Source: JAQBQB01 sp963846925 (GTDB lineage: Bacteria > Gemmatimonadota > Gemmatimonadetes > Gemmatimonadales > Gemmatimonadaceae). From it: a stretch of DNA of 64,000 bases. The notes under the pieces are model-generated. The model saw nothing but the letters and a program-made list of their open reading frames with translations, was not told the DNA's origin and did not search any database. The stretch spans positions 57,786 to 121,785 of the forward strand of contig CAWJXW010000006.1 in the NCBI GenBank assembly GCA_963846925.1, read 5' to 3'. Position numbers and translations under genes: made by a program. Positions 14,513-24,887 of this stretch are shown piece by piece. Each line of letters starts with the position of its first letter. The first letter of the stretch is position 1.

Positions 14513-15763
14513 CTAGCTAGACCCGGCCAGTCGACTCGGCTCGACCACGAGCGCCGGAGTCGCCACGGCGGAGGCCTCGGTCCCGTCGCCGCGCTGGCCC
14601 GATTGCCCCAGGCCCCAACAGTAGAGGTTGCCACGCGTCGTCACGCCGCACGTGTGGCTGCCGAATCCCGTGCTGATCTCGACGAACTTCTGCCGCCCGA
14701 TGACCCCGACCGGCTTGGTCGCGCAAGGCAAGACCTGTCCGCCGCACCGTTCGACGAGAAGCGACGGCAACGCGCCTAGCTGACCGAACGAGTCATCGCC
14801 CCAGCAGTAGCCGGCGCCCGTGATGTCGACGCCGCACGTCTGGACGATTCCGGCGCTGAGCTGCACGAACGCGAGGTCGCTGGCGACGCGAACCGGAACG
14901 AGGCTTCCGTCCTGGTTCCCGTTGCCCATCTCGCCGCGCGGATTCGCTTCCCAGCAATAAGCGAATCCGGAAACATCCGCGCCGCACGTGGTGAACGAGC
15001 CCACGGTCAGCCACGCCAGCGCCGGCGCGCCGGGAACGAGCTGCGGCGTGATCTGAGTTCGCGAGAGCTCGAGTCCCCCGCTTCGTTCCGTCCAGACGGC
15101 GCCCCAACAATACACGACGCCGACCGTCGTGCGCGCGCACGTCCGCGACTGTCCCGCGCTCGCCGCCGCGACGGGCGCGGTGATGAGCGTGCGAGTCGTT
15201 CCCGGCAACAAACTGCCGTTGCCGAGTTGGCCGCGGTCGTTCGACCCCCAGCAGACGAGCAAGCCATCCGAACGGACGGCGCAGGTGTGGCTGAACCCCG
15301 CCGTGATCTGGGTCCACGGGAGAGCGCTCGGCACCTTGGTGAGGGCCGGCCCGCCGGGACCGAAGTCCGAGACCTGACCGGTTTCATTCGAACCCCAGCA
15401 ATACGCCTCGCGGGTGCGCGTGATCGCGCACGTGTGACGCTGACCCGCGCTGATCGACGCGAACTGGAGCCCCGCCTGGACCAACTGCGGTATCGTCGCG
15501 CACGAGTACCGCGCGTTCAGCGAGCCGCAGGTCGTGTCGGTGTGGCTCACGCCCAGTTGCCCGTACTGATTGCTTCCCCAGCAGTAGGCGCTGCCGTCGG
15601 TCTTGAGGGCGCACGTGTGGTCGCCGCCGACCGTCACCGACGTCCAGTCGCTGGAGCCGATGTCGTCGAGCACGGGAAAACGTCGCACCGATGTCGTAGG
15701 TTCACTGCACGCCGCCACGACAAGAGTCGCTACGAGCGCGGCCCCCGACCCTTTCCACCGCAC
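14513..15763 (-). CDS. RCC1-repeat lipoprotein
   Basis: About 416 residues from a GTG at 15763, preceded by a G-rich GGAGGGAGG stretch; an ATG at 15793 is the alternative. The N-terminus is a lipoprotein signal (RWKGSGAALVATLVVAAC). The remainder is six to seven blade repeats with the signature HTCAL..DG..YCWGSN..GQLG, each about 55 residues, forming an RCC1/BLIP-II-like seven-bladed propeller. Paired cysteines in each blade (TCA...YCW) suggest disulfides, fitting a surface or periplasmic location. Such propellers usually bind proteins; the target is unknown. Confidence 0.85.
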   Translation of the reverse strand: MRWKGSGAALVATLVVAACSEPTTSVRRFPVLDDIGSSDWTSVTVGGDHTCALKTDGSAYCWGSNQYGQLGVSHTDTTCGSLNARYSCATIPQLVQAGLQFASISAGQRHTCAITRTREAYCWGSNETGQVSDFGPGGPALTKVPSALPWTQITAGFSHTCAVRSDGLLVCWGSNDRGQLGNGSLLPGTTRTLITAPVAAASAGQSRTCARTTVGVVYCWGAVWTERSGGLELSRTQITPQLVPGAPALAWLTVGSFTTCGADVSGFAYCWEANPRGEMGNGNQDGSLVPVRVASDLAFVQLSAGIVQTCGVDITGAGYCWGDDSFGQLGALPSLLVERCGGQVLPCATKPVGVIGRQKFVEISTGFGSHTCGVTTRGNLYCWGLGQSGQRGDGTEASAVATPALVVEPSRLAGSS

Positions 15764-15791
15764 CCCGCCCCCCTCCCTCCGACCGAACGGC

Positions 15792-15887
15792 ATGCATCTC
15801 AGCAAGGGATTTCGAGCGGCGCTGGTGTTCGGGATCATCGCGGCAACGATCGAGATGGGCTTGATCTTGTGGATGGCGCGCTGTTGA
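15792..15887 (+). CDS. Possible single-helix membrane microprotein
   Basis: A 31-residue frame starting MHLSKGFRAALVF, with one hydrophobic helix (about 9-28) and ending MARC. It starts opposite the 5' end of the RCC1 lipoprotein gene. No clear ribosome binding site. The amphipathic start and clean helix make it plausible, but nothing else supports it. Confidence 0.3.
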   Translation: MHLSKGFRAALVFGIIAATIEMGLILWMARC

Positions 15888-16006
15888 CGGCGGGAAAATG
15901 CGAATCGGTGGTCAAGGAACGTTAGCCAACGATCCGCCGGTTTGGGCTGTCGAATCGACCGTCGGGTGGCTATCGTCGCAGCACGAGAATCCACCCAGGT
16001 GAGGCC

Positions 16007-17100
16007 ATGCCGTCCGCCATCCATCGACTGATCGCGTTCGCCGCCCTCTCGAATCTGGTCGCTGTACCCGCCGAGGCACAGCGGGGTGGGGGGGGGCGCC
16101 CGCGGGCCAGGACTACACGATTCACAACTTCCGGTTCGCGAGCGGAGAGACGCTCGCTGACCTTCGCATCCACTACATCACGTTCGGCAAACCGCGCCGC
16201 GACGCCTCGGGCCTGGTGCGGAACGCCGTGCTGGTGCTGCATGGCACCACCGGGTCGGGGAGCGGATTCGTGAGCCAGACGTTCGCGGGTCAGCTGTTCG
16301 GTCCCGGGCAGTTGCTCGACACCGCCAACTATTTCGTCGTTCTCCCCGACGGCATCGGACATGGACGGTCGAGCAAACCAAGCGATGGAATGCACGCGCG
16401 GTTCCCGAAGTACACCTACGACGACATGGTGGACGCCCAGCACGAGCTGCTCGCCAAGGGCCTCGGCGTGAATCACCTCCGGCTCGTGATGGGAACGTCG
16501 ATGGGTTGCATGCACGCGTGGGTCTGGGGCGAGCGCTATCCCGACTTCGCGGACGGGCTGGTGCCTCTGGCCTGCATTCCGTCGCCGATCGCCGGGCGGA
16601 ATCGGATGATGCGTACGATGATCATGGACTTCATCACCAAGGACCCGGGCTATAACGCCGGCGACTACACGACGCAGCCCGCCGGGCTTCGTCAGGCGAT
16701 GGGGATGCTCTACATCATGTCGTCGGCGCCCAAGGTGCAGCACCGCCAGGCGCCGACGCGCGACAAGGCGGATTCGGTGATCCGTGCGTACCTCGACCAG
16801 AACGTGAAGACGCACGACGCCAACGACGTCGTCTACGCGTTCAACGCCTCTCGCGACTACGATCCGTCGCCGAACCTCGAGAAGATCACGGCGCGCCTGC
16901 TGGCGATCAATTCGGCCGATGACTTCGTGAATCCGCCGGAGCTGGGGATCGTAGATACGCTCATCCACCGTGTGAAAAACGGGAAGTTCGTGCTGCTGCC
17001 GATCACCGACCAGACGCGCGGGCACGGGACGCATTCGCAGCCGGCGGTCTGGGGGTCGTACCTCGCCGATTTTCTGAAGACGTTGCCGGGCGACAATTGA
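16007..17100 (+). CDS. Exported alpha/beta hydrolase, MetX-like fold, frame broken at a poly-G tract
   Basis: The ATG at 16007 opens a signal peptide (MPSAIHRLIAFAALSNLVAV..PAEAQ). The reading frame shifts at the G run near 16082-16095 and continues as DYTIHNFRFASGETLADLRI in the frame that ends at 17100. Joined, this gives about 360 residues. The catalytic Ser is in GTSMGCMHAW, the acid Asp in INSADDFVNP and the His in TRGHGTHSQ. The fold and the opening motif (LHGTTGSGSGF, PDGIGHGRSSKP) are those of homoserine O-acetyltransferase-like hydrolases, but a signal peptide argues for a secreted esterase-like role rather than methionine synthesis. The G-tract is either a sequencing error or a phase-variable switch. 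Confidence 0.8.
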
Positions 17101-17128
17101 AGACCATTCACCCCTCGCAGCCAACGAC

Positions 17129-18031
17129 ATGAATTTTCGTAGCGCGGTCCCTGCCCTTGCGTTGCTCATCGCGCCCTGGCTCGACGCAGGCGCGCAGCCG
17201 CGCGCGATTGTGCCCGTCGTTCTCACGCTTCCGTCCGGGCCCCGCACGTTGGCCCTTGGCGACGTCGGCGTCACGAGCCGCGACGACGAAGTGATTTTCT
17301 TCAATCCGGCGCAACTCGTCATCGCGAACGGCTTCAGCACGTCCGGCGAGCGTTATGCCTCGGGTTCCAGCGGTGCCGCCCTCTCCGCGGTAACGAGGTT
17401 CAACGGCGGCGGTGTTGCGCTCGGAATGCGCACGCAGAGCGCCGGGGGCGATTTCATATCCAGCCCCGGGACACCAGGCACGTTCGTGCAATCGGTGGTG
17501 TCCTCGTCGCTCGAGCTGAGCGTCGGAGTCGCCCAAGCATTCAAGGGCATCCGATTCGGAGTCGCCGGCAAGTACGCCGAGCAAGAAGACGGAGCGTCGC
17601 GAATCGAGCGCGGCCTCGTCGACCTCGGGGTCTCGAAGGTGGTGTTCGGTTCGTACACCGTCGGCGCGGTGGTGCAGAACCTCGGGCAGGACGCGGATCT
17701 TCCGGGGCCGGTCGAAGCCGAGCTTCCGCGCCAAGCGACGCTCGGCGTTTCGCGCGGGGGCCCGGTCGGCGAGTTCGACCTCTTCGGCACCGCCGCTGTC
17801 TCCTGGGTTCGTAGCAACACGCTCGCGCCGGCGGGCGGACTCGAGGTCAACTACAGTTGGCTGAGCGGCTACAACATCGCGCTGCGCGCCGGCGCGCGGC
17901 GCCCGCTCCCCGGCGAACAAGCGTTCACCGCCGGCGCGGGCATCACCGTGGACCGCCTGTCGATCGACTACGCCCTCGAGACGCTGAGCGGCGGCCGGGT
18001 CGGCAACCGCCTCGGATTGAGGATTCGCTGA
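17129..18031 (+). CDS. PorV/PorQ-type outer membrane beta-barrel protein
   Basis: 300 residues. The signal peptide runs to about residue 23 (WLDAGAQ). The conserved N-terminal motif of the PorV/PorQ family is visible: GPRTLALGDVGVTSRDDEVIFFNPAQL. It is followed by alternating amphipathic strands with aromatic belts through to the C-terminus. Relatives shuttle type IX cargo or act as fatty-acid-transporter-like barrels. The stop codon overlaps the ATG of the next gene by one base, so this barrel and the hydrolase are translationally coupled. Confidence 0.8.
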   Translation: MNFRSAVPALALLIAPWLDAGAQPRAIVPVVLTLPSGPRTLALGDVGVTSRDDEVIFFNPAQLVIANGFSTSGERYASGSSGAALSAVTRFNGGGVALGMRTQSAGGDFISSPGTPGTFVQSVVSSSLELSVGVAQAFKGIRFGVAGKYAEQEDGASRIERGLVDLGVSKVVFGSYTVGAVVQNLGQDADLPGPVEAELPRQATLGVSRGGPVGEFDLFGTAAVSWVRSNTLAPAGGLEVNYSWLSGYNIALRAGARRPLPGEQAFTAGAGITVDRLSIDYALETLSGGRVGNRLGLRIR

Positions 18032-19969
18032 TGCCCAACAATCGCGCGCGCGCCACCGGCATCGTTCTGGGCCTGCTGTTCACCGGCTGCACCCAGGCGC
18101 TCCAACTCACCAAGGACGACTCGCCGGTCGTCCTCTCGCACCAGTTGATCTCCGCGCCCAACCCCGGCGAGAAGGGCTCGTTCGCCGTCAAGACGCTCTA
18201 CTACGGCAGCGGCACCGACAAGCGCCGCGCCGAGTACCGCGACTCGGTGACGATCAAGACCAAGACCGTCGACGTCTCGCCGTTCGTTACTACCGAGCCT
18301 GACAACGCGAAGGCCCGCGAAAAGGATTGGGGATTCGGCTTCAGCAAGGTGCCGATCAACGGGCGCGTCTGGTATCCGGAGGGCAACGGTCCCTTCCCTC
18401 TCGTGCTCATCGTCCACGGCAACCACGACCCGCTCGACTACTCCGACCCGGGCTACGGCTACCTGGGCGAGTTGCTCGCATCGCGCGGGTTCATCCTCGC
18501 GTCGGTCGATGAGAATTTCATCAACGGCAACCTGCGCGGTGAGAGCGACGGGCGCGCCTGGCTTCTCCTCAAACACATTGAAGACTGGAAGCACTGGAAC
18601 GACAGCTCGGCCGGCCCGTTCTCGCACAAGGTCGATATGCACAACATCGCGATCATGGGCCACTCGCGGGGCGGCGAGGCTGTGGGGATCGCCGCGGCGT
18701 TTAATAGGCTCGGTCATTACCCCGATGACGCCAATGTCAAGTTCAATTTCAACTTCGACATCAAGTCGGTGTTCGCGATCGCGCCGGTCGACGGGCAGTA
18801 CAAGCCCGCCGGTGTGTTCACGCCGATCGAGAACGTGAACTACATGGTGATCCACGGCTCGCACGACGGCGACGTGTCGTCGTTCAATGGGTTGAGAGCC
18901 TTTCAGCGAATCCGCTTTACCGACGGCAAGCCTTGGTTCAAGGCCGCCTGGTACGTCTACCGCGCGAACCACGGGCAGTGGAACACCGTCTGGGGGAACA
19001 AGGACAACGGCCCGCGCAGCGGCCGCTACCTCGACCTGCGCGGGCTGATCACGCCAGACGAGCAGCGGCAGTTCAGCAAGGTCGTCATCGGCGGATTCCT
19101 CGAGGCGACGTTGCACGGCAAGTCCGAGTATCTGCCGATGTTCCGCGACCACCGACTCATCGGCGCGTGGCTGCCCAAGACGATGTACATCACCCGCTTC
19201 GAGGAGTCCGGGTTCAAGTCGCTGGCAACTTTTGATGAAGACGTGGACGTGACGACCGGGTCCGTGCCGGGGGTTACCCTTTCGGGCGACAGTCTTGCAA
19301 CGTGGAAGGAGAACACGCTCAATCTGCGCAGCGGGCAGAACGATCCGATCAACACCAACGCGGTGACGCTCGGTTGGAACAACCATATCCGCGGCGACGA
19401 CACCACGAAGCTCGGCAAGCCGGCGTCGTACACGATCTCGCTGAGCGACTCGCTCGTCGGCAGCCTGCACCTCGGGCGCGAGGCCGCCATGTACCTCTCG
19501 CTCGCGCCGACGGACGCCGAAGCCCGGTCCGCGCGCGCCGGCGCGCGACACGACCAAGAAAGCCGACAGCACCAAGAAAGACGAGAAGAAGGCGCCGCCC
19601 AAGAAGCCCGAACCGAAAGCAGGCAAGGATTCGACGCCCGTCGATCTCACCGTCGAGATGACCGACGCGTCCGGTCACGTCGCGCGCTTGCCGCTCAGCC
19701 ACTTCGGCGTGCCGCGGAGACCGTTGGAGATTCACATCCTGCGGCGGCACGACCAGGAGCAGCAGCGCTACCCGACGCAGTACGAGCTGGTGCTTCAGAC
19801 GTACGTGCTCCCACTCGCCGAGTTCGCGCAGGCGTCGCCGCAGTTCGATCCGACTCGACTGCGCTCCGTGCGCCTCGTTTTCGATCGCCTCGTGGCCGGC
19901 ACGATCGTCGTGGACGACATCGGCGTCTCGGCGACGGCGGGACCGTTCCTGGCGCTCGGAGAGCCGTAG
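18031..19969 (+). CDS. Lipoprotein alpha/beta hydrolase with Lys/Pro-rich linker, one frameshift
   Basis: The start ATG overlaps the preceding stop. The signal ends in a lipobox (LLFTGC, Cys about 20). The alpha/beta hydrolase domain has VLIVHGNHDPLDY, the nucleophile elbow MGHSRGGEAVG, and an Asp/His pair in HGSHDGDV and ANHGQWN; it resembles chlorophyllase/PET-hydrolase-like enzymes. Near 19520-19545 the frame shifts. In the new frame a Lys/Pro/Ala-rich linker (KKDEKKAPPKKPEPKAGKD) leads into a beta-rich C-terminal domain that ends at 19969 with VVDDIGVSATAGPF, resembling a jelly-roll. Joined length is about 645 residues. The shift is probably an assembly indel. Anchored in the outer or inner membrane; an ester or amide substrate is likely. 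Confidence 0.8.
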
Positions 19970-19994
19970 CGAACCAGGACCCGAGGAACCGGCG

Positions 19995-21707
19995 ATGCTG
20001 ATCCAAGCGCTGCTCGTCGGTTCGCTCATCGCGCGCGCCGCGGTCTTCCAAGGTCCGGTGGTGCTCGCCGGGGTATCGCGCGCCGACTCGTCGCGACTTC
20101 GGCGCTCCGCGGAATCGGCGCAGCGTTCGTTCGAGTCGTTTCGCCGCAGCCGTTTCCCCGTGCGCGGCGGCGACGGCGGCGGCCCCTGCGACGTGCGCGT
20201 CGGCCGCTACTGCTACTGGCGCGGCGACGACGCCGACGAGGCCCCGGCGCCCGACGATCCACCCGACGTCAAGAAACGTCGCGACGCGCTGATCGCACAG
20301 CTCGACACCACGTCCGGGCGTCTGTCGGGAGACGCGTGGGTCGCCGGCCAACTCGTGCGCTACTTCGTCGACGCGCATCGCACGGACGACGCGATTCGTT
20401 ACGCGACGACTCGGTGCGACACAGGGCGAGCATGGTGCGCGGCGCTCGCCGGATTCGCCGCGCACGCCGACAAGCGCTACGCGTTCGCCGACTCGGCCTT
20501 CGACGTCGCGCTCGCCGCCATGGAGCTCCCGGAGCGGTGCCGCTGGCTCGACATCACCGATCTGCTCGACGGTCCGCTCGCCGATCGATTCGACCACACG
20601 CCGTGCGAAGCGCGCGATTCGCTCGCGCGTCAAATCCTTCGGCTCGGCGCGCCGCTGTACTCGGTGAGCACGACCGATCTGCTCACGGAGCATCTCACGC
20701 GGTACGTGCGCGCCCGAATCGCCGAGCATTCGGCAACGGCCGATGGCGAGGTGTGGGGCGACGACGTGCGACACCTGGTGATGCGCTACGGTTGGCCGCA
20801 ATGGTATTCGCGCGGCTTTCCGAGAATGTCGCTCGACTCGCGCGCCCCGATCACTGGCCACGACGCGGGCATGCCGTACGACTTCATGCCGAGTGCGCAC
20901 GCGGTCGACAGCGGAGCGCGCATCACGAGTGAGGACTGGACACTCGACAACCGGTTCGCGCGCACCGGCTACGCGCCGGCGTACGCGCGCTCGATGCACG
21001 ATCTACCCAGCCAGATCGCGCGCTTCCGTCGTGGCGACTCCACGCTCGTCGTCGCGGCCTGGGACGCGCGCCGCGACACGACGCTGCTTGGCCGCCCGCT
21101 GCTCGCCTCGCTCGTCGTCGCCGACGGCAATTCGGCGATGGTCGTGACGAAGCAGGATTCCGCCGCGGCCACGGGACGGCTCGTCTCCGTCGCTCGCGCC
21201 GACTCAGGAATCGTGAGCCTGGAACTGCTGGCGGACCACGATCGCCGCGCTGCTCGACGGCGTGAGGGGTTCACCGCGCTCGACGGGAATGTGGTCGCGC
21301 TCTCGGATCTGCTGTTGTACAAAGCGGAGGCATCGCCGAACGCCGACTTCGTCACGGCGCGCGACAACGCGTTGGCGAGCACCGAGATCCCGTTGGCGCG
21401 CGCCGTCGGCGTGTATTGGGAGGCGTACGGCCTTCGTGAGCGGGGCGAGCCGGTCCATTACACCGTGAGCGTGCAGCAGACCGGTGTGAGCTGGCTTCGG
21501 CATGCCATCGAAAGCGTGCATCTCGCCGACCCGACGACCGGTCTTCGTCTGCAATGGGACGAGGTTCCGGACCAGCACGATGGCATTGCCGCGCGCGGTG
21601 TGCGCGTCGACCTCACGCGCCTGCGCTCAGGGACGTACGAGCTCGCCATCACCGCCGAGACGGACCGGGGCATCACGACCACGAAGCGAGAGATCGTCCT
21701 CCGATAG
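19995..21707 (+). CDS. Exported protein with a GWxTD-like region
   Basis: 570 residues with a signal-like start (MLIQALLVGSLIARAAVF). The N-terminal half is helical and TPR-like (residues about 85-200, with paired Cys in CDTGRAWCAAL). A central motif VMRYGWPQWYSRG resembles the RYG..D block of GWxTD domain proteins found in Acidobacteriota and Gemmatimonadota. The C-terminal part is beta-rich (SLELLADHDRRAARRREGF.., LRSGTYELAITAETDRG). Function unknown. It starts 26 bp after the hydrolase gene and 98 bp before the peptidase, so it may belong to the same transcript. Confidence 0.6.
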   Translation: MLIQALLVGSLIARAAVFQGPVVLAGVSRADSSRLRRSAESAQRSFESFRRSRFPVRGGDGGGPCDVRVGRYCYWRGDDADEAPAPDDPPDVKKRRDALIAQLDTTSGRLSGDAWVAGQLVRYFVDAHRTDDAIRYATTRCDTGRAWCAALAGFAAHADKRYAFADSAFDVALAAMELPERCRWLDITDLLDGPLADRFDHTPCEARDSLARQILRLGAPLYSVSTTDLLTEHLTRYVRARIAEHSATADGEVWGDDVRHLVMRYGWPQWYSRGFPRMSLDSRAPITGHDAGMPYDFMPSAHAVDSGARITSEDWTLDNRFARTGYAPAYARSMHDLPSQIARFRRGDSTLVVAAWDARRDTTLLGRPLLASLVVADGNSAMVVTKQDSAAATGRLVSVARADSGIVSLELLADHDRRAARRREGFTALDGNVVALSDLLLYKAEASPNADFVTARDNALASTEIPLARAVGVYWEAYGLRERGEPVHYTVSVQQTGVSWLRHAIESVHLADPTTGLRLQWDEVPDQHDGIAARGVRVDLTRLRSGTYELAITAETDRGITTTKREIVLR

Positions 21708-21804
21708 CGGGACCGGTACGGGTGCCTCGGCGTCCATCGCCCGAACGCTGGCGAGGGGCGCGGCAGCTAGGCACATTGGACGACACCCGTTCCCGGATGT
21801 CGAC

Positions 21805-24103
21805 ATGCGTGCTCGCCTCGGTGCCTCGCTTCTTTTCGCCGCCGCGCTAACCGCGGTCCCTCGCGTCGAGGTCTTCGCCCAGAACGCGGGCGCGCCGGCG
21901 ACGCGCGGCGGGACCGCCACGCCGACGTCCAGCGCGGCGTTCACGATGAACGACGCCCTCGACATCACGAGCGCGACGGTGGCCGACCTGAGCGACGATG
22001 GCCGTTGGCTCGCGCTCACGTCGTCCGTGCGCCGCGACGCGTACGGACAGGACTATCGACGCGACGGCGACCCGACGTACGTGCATCCGGTGCCCGTGCG
22101 ACTGGTCGTGATCGACACGAAATCCGGCGCGGCGCACCCGGTGTTCGCCGACAAGCGCCCGGTTCGCCTCGCGCGATGGTCTCCCGACGGTGACCGTCTC
22201 GCCGTGTTGCTCTTCAACGGCGACGTGTACGAACCCGCGGTGTGGGACCGCAAGGCCGATCGCGTCGTCAACGTGCACCTTCCGGCCGGCCGCTACGTCG
22301 CGGAGAACAGCGACCTGCGTTGGACGGCCGACGGCAAGTCGCTCGTCTTCACCGTCCACACGGCGGAGTGGCGCAAGAAGGCTCGCGACACGTTCACCAG
22401 CATGACGACAGGGCCGGTCTTCGTGCAGTCGAGCCTCGACCCGTTCCTGGCGTGGGACGACGTCCGTCGGATGGGAAACGTGCGGAGCATCGTCGCTTTC
22501 GAGCTCCAAACCAACGTGATGCGCGACCTCGTGCCGGAGACGATGGTCGGCCAATACACGCTGGCGAAGGACGGCGCCGCGCTCGCCTACGACGTCGACA
22601 TCCAGAAGAAGACCGACTACGACAGCTTCAACAGCGAGACGTCGCTCCGCACACGCTCCACGACGGGCGGGGCCGAGCGCGTCGTCTTCGCGACGACGAA
22701 GGGGATGCAGATCCAGTGGGCCGACGACGGACGGCACTACGCGTACTCGCAAGGACGGCCGCGTATACGTCGGCTCGATCGACGAAAAGGACGCGAAGCA
22801 GCTCGCCGGGCCGGCGGAGCGAAAACCGGGCGAGACGCCGACGCCTCCCGACACCACCAAGGCCGGACGCGAGCGCGCCGCCAAAGAGCGCTTCTCCGTC
22901 GTTCGCTTCAGTCCGACGGGCGACGCGGTGCTGGTCTCGAACCGCGAAGGGCTGTGGCTGGTCGACGTCGCGACCTCGGCGCGCGACCAGGTCGTGGCGA
23001 GCGACGACTCCTCGGCCACCTCACCGCGCGTGAGCTTCGCCGCATGGACGAACGACGGCCAACGCTTGTACCTCACGTCCGCGTCGCGAACCAAGTGGGA
23101 ACGAGCGGTGCTGCGCTACGATCGGGCGTCGAAGCAGCTGGCCACGCTCGCGCGCGACGGGCGAACCTACTCCGGCATCCGTCTCTCCAAGGACGGGAAG
23201 ACCGTCGTGTTGTCGATCGCGAGCGGCAATCACCCCGCCGACGTGTACGTCGCCGACGAGTCGCTCGCGTCGCCGCGGCGTTTGGTCGAGAGCAATCCGC
23301 AACTCCAGGCGAAGCGACTCGGCGCAACCGATCTGGTTCCCTTCCTCGACGCCGACGGTCACCAGAAGTACGCCGTCGTCTACTACCCGCCCGATTATCA
23401 GAAAGGCAAAGCGTATCCGACGATCTTCAACGTGTACGAGGACTTTTTCGACGACACGTTCAACTCGCAGCTCGCGTTGCTCGCGGGACACGGATACGTC
23501 GTCGTGCAACCGTCGGTGGACTTCGACATCGGGTTCCCCGGCGAGGCGTGGCTCAAGGGCGTCACCTCCGCGGCCAACAAGTTGATCGAGCTGGGCATCA
23601 CCGACTCGTCGAAGATGGCCGTGCAGGGGACGAGCTACGGCGGCTACGCGACGAATCTGCTCGTCACGCAGACGAATCGGTTCAAGGCGGCAGTGAACAT
23701 CTCGGGAAAGGTGGACCTGATCAGCTTCTACACCGACAGCCCGAGGCTCGGCGTCCGCAACGTGAACGCCGCCGAGAAGACGCAGGACCGCATCGGCGCG
23801 ACGATGTGGCAGCAGCCCCAGAAGTACGAGCAGCACTCGGCCGTGCTTTTCGCCGATCGAATCACGACGCCGCTCATGCTCGTCACGGGCGCGCAGGATT
23901 CCAACGTCCCGGCCGACAACACGCGCGAGATGTACTACGCGCTGCGGCGACTCGGCAAAGAGGTGGTGTGGGTGAACTACATGAACGGCGGCCACGGCGC
24001 CGGGACAGCCACAGCGGATGATTTCCTCGACATGTGGCGACGGGTTTTGGCGTGGTACGACGCCAAGCTCAAGGGCGAGAAGTCGAAGCTGGCGACAAAT
24101 TGA
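21805..24103 (+). CDS. S9 family prolyl oligopeptidase-like peptidase, one frameshift
   Basis: The ATG at 21805 gives a signal peptide (MRARLGASLLFAAALTAVPR). The N-terminal beta-propeller shows repeated WSPDGDRLAVL, WTADGKSLVF and WADDGRHYAYS blades. The frame shifts near 22750-22757; in the second frame the propeller continues (KDGRVYVGSIDEKDAKQLAG) and passes into the catalytic domain, with nucleophile Ser in QGTSYGGYATNL, Asp in VTGAQDSNVP and His in NGGHGAG. The joined length is about 765 residues, normal for S9B/S9C enzymes. It likely releases dipeptides or acyl-amino acids in the periplasm. The indel is probably technical. Confidence 0.88.
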
Positions 24104-24153
24104 CCGGCGAATACGCTCCAATGGCCCCCTTGTAGAAGCGCGGATTGGACCGC

Positions 24154-24687
24154 ATGTTCCCCACCATGGGTGCCAATCCGACGCATAGCGCCGCCGCGTT
24201 GAGTAACGAGCGGCCGGTCGATCGTTCGATGAACGCCGTGCGAAGCATCGTGCGCGCGTTCCGTGTCAACACGCGAGCGATCGAGCTGAAGATGGGCATC
24301 AGCCTCGCGCAGCTGTTCGTACTGCAACAGCTGACCGAGCGGCCGGCGGACTCGCTCAACGAGTTGGCCGAGCGCACGGCGACGCACCAGAGCTCGGTAT
24401 CAGTCGTCGTGCGACGGCTGGTCGAGCGCGGCTTCGTGTCGCGGTCGTCGTCGTCCGCCGACCGGCGTCGGATCGAGATCGCCGTCACACCGGCCGGGCG
24501 CGCGTTGCTCGAGGATGCGCCGACCACGATCCAGACGCAGCTGATGACCGCCCTGCGACGTCTGAGCCGCGACGAGCAGAACACGCTGGCGAGTTTGCTG
24601 GAGCGATGGCTCCGCGAAGCCAAGATCGATTTCGCATCGCCGCCGATGCTCGGCGAGGACGAGGTCGCGGCAGCAGCCCGCCACTAG
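24154..24687 (+). CDS. MarR-family transcription regulator
   Basis: 177 residues from ATG 24154 (a TTG at 24145 is possible). Helix-turn-helix region: LNELAERTATHQSSVSVVVRRLVERGFVSR, with the recognition helix SSVSVVVRRL, followed by the wing RSSSSADRRRIEIAVTPAGR, typical of MarR proteins. The flanking helices form the dimer domain. It is autonomous, between the S9 peptidase and the convergent DedA gene. No clear palindromic operator is visible in the 50 bp upstream. The 200 bp after it (24688-24887) contains nothing I can identify. Confidence 0.88.
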   Translation: MFPTMGANPTHSAAALSNERPVDRSMNAVRSIVRAFRVNTRAIELKMGISLAQLFVLQQLTERPADSLNELAERTATHQSSVSVVVRRLVERGFVSRSSSSADRRRIEIAVTPAGRALLEDAPTTIQTQLMTALRRLSRDEQNTLASLLERWLREAKIDFASPPMLGEDEVAAAARH

Positions 24688-24887
24688 AGCGATCTCGCCT
24701 CAGAGCTCGCATGCTGCAAGCGTCCTGATCTCGAGCTAGCCTGAGAAGTAGCTGAGAGAATTAGCGCGAGACGGCCCAACGGCGAACGTCCCTCACTCGC
24801 TCGGCTCACGGCTTCCTCTCCGGCTCGCAGGCCGGCCGCTCACCGAGACATCATGGCGAGCCGACCGCCGAACGTCGCGCGCCTTCG

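Noticed and set aside
24688..24887. Possible small gene between marR and the dedA fusion
   Set aside because: No frame with a start, ribosome binding site and plausible composition could be supported.
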